Below, in pieces: positions 5,422 through 7,817 of a DNA stretch of 7,817 nt (the stretch's first letter is position 1; each line of letters opens with the position of its first letter). The stretch covers positions 1-7,817 of the forward strand of contig CABUCP010000138.1 in assembly GCA_902490055.1 (NCBI GenBank). The letters run 5' to 3'. The DNA is from an uncultured Klebsiella sp. (GTDB taxonomy: Bacteria; Pseudomonadota; Gammaproteobacteria; Enterobacterales; Enterobacteriaceae). A program made the translations under genes and the position numbers. A model generated the notes under the pieces. The model did no database searches. It was not told where the DNA came from and saw only the letters and a program-made list of their open reading frames with translations.

Positions 5422-7817
5422 TTAGTCTTCGAACTTGACCGGGTTAGCGCGGTACGCTTTTAACTTCGCGCGCATCCAGCGGCTGCTGTTGCGGTTGACG
5501 GCGCTGACGACGCCGGTTGTCGCGCCACCGCCTACCTGGATGTGGAAAATACCGCGTGACGGGAAGTCAGCGTACTTCGGCTGCGAAAGATCCCATTGAT
5601 GACGGCTGAAGAGCTCCTGCGGGTTGCTGCCCATCATACTGGCATGGACGTCGAGGAATTCGATATTCAACAATTTGGCGTTAATCGCGGTCACGTCGTT
5701 GCCGATTTCCGCATGGCCCATCAGGTAACTGCCGCCGGTTCCCCAGAATTCTTCTTCCAGTTCACCTACCGCTTCGGTGACGCTTGCCAGGCGGCTGGCC
5801 GGAACCTGCCACGGCAGCACCGGCTGACGCAGATGGCGACTCAGCGACGCGCAGAAATCGAAGGTTCGATCCCACTCATACGGCGAGTAGCAGTAACCGT
5901 TTTTGTAGGCGCGGGCGGTAAAGTCATCCGCTTCATAGCGGTCAGCCGCCATAAAGTCTGCGCCTTTCGCAACGGCGGCGGTGCCATCCGCGCGGATGTA
6001 GGCTATCTCTTCGAATACGCCAACCAGCAGCGCATACTCAGCGGACAGTTTGCCTGCGAGCGCCGGGTCGATGGTCATTTTCTTCTTCTGACCGTCAGTA
6101 GGATCGAACACGTCATCATAGGTGAAATCACGGTATACCCACTGTGAACCGCCAACGCTCCACAGGTTAATCTGCCAGCCGAGCGCCACATCCGGCGCCA
6201 CCACCCGAACCAGCCAGTTGACCCCTTTGATATAGCCTTTCAGGGTATCGGTGATGGCCGCGGGGATGGCGATGTCCACACCGTGGTGCGCCAGCGCGGC
6301 AGCCAGTGGTTCACGCACCGGAATCGCGTAATCCGGTGAGAAACCATATTTCTGGCACTCGCCGAGATAATCCGGATTGACGATAAAGCCTGCCGGAACC
6401 GGATGCGTATCATCTTTCATCGCCTGCGCCATTTGCAGCGCCTGAATGAAGTTAGCAAAGCTAAATTGATGGCGTTCAGCATCATCAATGATGTTTTCTA
6501 CATCGCCCAGCGACAGGTTACAGGTATAAGACACCATCACCGGCAGTACGCTATCACCGCTGATTGCTTCGACGTCGCGCGCCATCTGGATGATTTTACT
6601 GGTCGGCTCTTTGGCTGGGTCCAGGTAGGCCGAAGCATCGCCCATACCGTCATCGCCGGAGTATTTAAACAGTGTTGAAACCCGCGCTTCAGCCAGATCT
6701 TCGACGTTACTCGGCGACATATCGGCGCAGCCGCCGAAGCTGAGGAAATCGGGGAAGCCTTTAACGCGCAGATTTGCCCCTTCCGTAACGCTAACAGACA
6801 GCGTCAGAGGCGCGCTGCCGTCAACGCATAGCGTTGATGATTCCGCGTCAATGTAATAAACCACGCCCGCATAAATCAGGGAGCCGGATTCTATCTGATA
6901 AACGCCCGGGGCAATCATGGCCGCTGCGGTATGGCTGGCGGTTTGTAGCGGCAGGTTAGTGAAAGAGTATTGGCGCGGGATATCGCTGTCGTCGATAAGA
7001 CGTAAATCAAAGCTGGCGGCAACCGATTTTTCGGCGTTAACGGCGAGGGTCAGCGAGGCGGAATTAGCCTGTACCTCGTCGTTCTGGCTAATCTGCGCGC
7101 TGGTGAATATTAGCTCATGACGCTGATTATCAAGATTGCCGTTGGCAGCCGCGAACACGTAGTGAACGTTATTGAGCCTGATATCCTCAATACCCACGTT
7201 ATATTCGCCGGCGGTGGGCAGCTGTTCGAGACGCCGTTGTTGCCCGGCGCGCAGCGTACTGCGTTGTTTCTCGACGCCGTTCTCGCGATAAACCAGCGTC
7301 AGGTCTTCATTGTACAGGGCGTGAGTTGCCGGTAAATCTACCGCCACGTCCAGCGTGGTGCTGCGTTCAGCCGGAGCAAAAGCGATAGCCAGTTGGCTGC
7401 TTTGGCCTTTGCTGATGGTGACTTCAGCGGCGCTAAGCTGTACCGCCGCGCGCACGGTGCCGTCCGGCGTACATAACGGTTCCGCGCTAACGCTGTAGGT
7501 TCCTGCTGCCAGACTGTGTGTTGTGGCGCCGGCGGTTGGGTGCAGAATTTCACTTTTTTCACCGCGTGCCAGGGTGAGTTCGAGAGCGGTATTTTCCAGC
7601 CCAGCGGGGAATGCCGCGCAGGTGATGGCTAATTCGCCGGACACGTCGGTTTCTTCGTCGGCGGCAATCGTGAAAGTATCCTGCATTGTTGACCACGCCG
7701 GCGCGGAATCGGAACTGGCATTGGCGCCAATATGGATCATCGAAATCGCATTGCCAATCGCCGAGCCGTCAGCAGCGGTGATGGTCAATTTGATGTCGAA
7801 AACGCCGCTCGATATTT
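5422..7817 (-). CDS. Large modular, probably secreted protein with beta repeats and a barrel-like hydrolase domain (5' end outside window)
   Basis: The frame is open to the right edge, so the true start and any signal peptide are missing; the TTG at 7788 is an internal codon. Numbers below count from that codon (788 residues; nine more are visible upstream, ending VFDIK). Residues ~51-340 are alternating beta strands in at least three related units, each with a short turn of the type AGTYSV (95-100), AGEYNV (193-198) or PGVYQI (294-299). Residues ~341-788 form a mixed alpha/beta domain whose strand-like blocks recall a TIM-barrel glycoside hydrolase: FPDFLSFGGCADMSPSN (345-361), STLFKYSGDDGMGD (371-384), LPVMVSYTC (415-423), AGFIVNPDYLGE (466-477), ALGWQINLWSVGGS (535-548), DFMAADRYEADDF (611-623), QPVLPWQVPAS (655-665), YLMGHAEIGNDV (688-699). 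Eight cysteines fit an exported, disulfide-bonded protein. I see no HExxH zinc motif and no DxxDxDxE chitinase motif. The family is unrecognised; the hydrolase idea is inference. Confidence 0.85.
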   Translation of the reverse strand, partial: ISSGVFDIKLTITAADGSAIGNAISMIHIGANASSDSAPAWSTMQDTFTIAADEETDVSGELAITCAAFPAGLENTALELTLARGEKSEILHPTAGATTHSLAAGTYSVSAEPLCTPDGTVRAAVQLSAAEVTISKGQSSQLAIAFAPAERSTTLDVAVDLPATHALYNEDLTLVYRENGVEKQRSTLRAGQQRRLEQLPTAGEYNVGIEDIRLNNVHYVFAAANGNLDNQRHELIFTSAQISQNDEVQANSASLTLAVNAEKSVAASFDLRLIDDSDIPRQYSFTNLPLQTASHTAAAMIAPGVYQIESGSLIYAGVVYYIDAESSTLCVDGSAPLTLSVSVTEGANLRVKGFPDFLSFGGCADMSPSNVEDLAEARVSTLFKYSGDDGMGDASAYLDPAKEPTSKIIQMARDVEAISGDSVLPVMVSYTCNLSLGDVENIIDDAERHQFSFANFIQALQMAQAMKDDTHPVPAGFIVNPDYLGECQKYGFSPDYAIPVREPLAAALAHHGVDIAIPAAITDTLKGYIKGVNWLVRVVAPDVALGWQINLWSVGGSQWVYRDFTYDDVFDPTDGQKKKMTIDPALAGKLSAEYALLVGVFEEIAYIRADGTAAVAKGADFMAADRYEADDFTARAYKNGYCYSPYEWDRTFDFCASLSRHLRQPVLPWQVPASRLASVTEAVGELEEEFWGTGGSYLMGHAEIGNDVTAINAKLLNIEFLDVHASMMGSNPQELFSRHQWDLSQPKYADFPSRGIFHIQVGGGATTGVVSAVNRNSSRWMRAKLKAYRANPVKFED

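Noticed and set aside
5596..6147. Plus-strand open frame of 183 codons opposite the large exoprotein gene
   Set aside because: It is a shadow frame. The minus-strand frame is continuous for ~800 codons with a proper terminator, while this frame has no domain signature or convincing ribosome binding site.
5422..7817. M60-like metalloprotease (SslE/AcfD) or GH18 chitinase identity for the large protein
   Set aside because: I searched the translation for HExxH and for DxxDxDxE and found neither. Overall build alone is not enough to assign either family.
1..7817. CRISPR array, insertion sequence or prophage remnant
   Set aside because: No regularly spaced repeats, no transposase or integrase frame, and no terminal inverted repeats were seen anywhere in the window.

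Overview
The window looks like core chromosome of an enteric bacterium (Enterobacteriaceae, in the broad Klebsiella/Enterobacter/Citrobacter range). The evidence is a tRNA-Asn gene and an AMP nucleosidase that both read almost like their E. coli counterparts, an EntD-type phosphopantetheinyl transferase, moderately GC-rich codon use throughout, and no transposase, integrase or phage gene. I cannot name the genus from the sequence alone.

Layout, left to right. Bases 1-43 are the 3' part of a tRNA-Asn gene (cut by the window edge at its anticodon), followed by a strong, probably bidirectional hairpin terminator. The tRNA converges on amn (AMP nucleosidase, minus strand, 138-1592). A small minus-strand gene of unknown function (79 residues, good ribosome binding site) lies upstream of amn. 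It is divergent from a plus-strand gene for a membrane-anchored alpha/beta hydrolase (2080-3627). That gene runs tail-to-tail into, and overlaps by 33 bp, a minus-strand membrane protein made of two tandem nucleoside-recognition ('Gate') domains. The membrane protein follows, on the same strand, a stand-alone EntD-like phosphopantetheinyl transferase (4617-5330), so the two may form an operon. A clear terminator at 5386-5413 then separates this pair from a large minus-strand gene that runs off the right edge (5422-7817 visible). This encodes the C-terminal ~800 residues of a modular, probably exported protein: repeated beta-sandwich-like units followed by a ~450-residue domain that resembles a (beta/alpha) barrel hydrolase but belongs to no family I recognise. 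No gap without a gene exceeds 300 bases.

The genes do not form one obvious pathway. amn salvages or degrades AMP. The transferase activates carrier proteins for siderophore, polyketide or fatty-acid type assembly lines, but no such assembly line is in view. The Gate protein is a predicted transporter-like membrane protein. The hydrolase and the large protein probably act in the envelope or outside the cell.

The points most worth following are: (1) the unidentified modular exoprotein at the right edge; (2) a one-base frame disruption at the start of the Gate gene, supported by internal homology between its two halves and ending in bases that recall the prfB frameshift site; (3) the transferase outside an enterobactin cluster; (4) the orphan 79-residue gene; (5) what looks like an unoccupied tRNA-Asn attachment site of the type used by the high-pathogenicity island.
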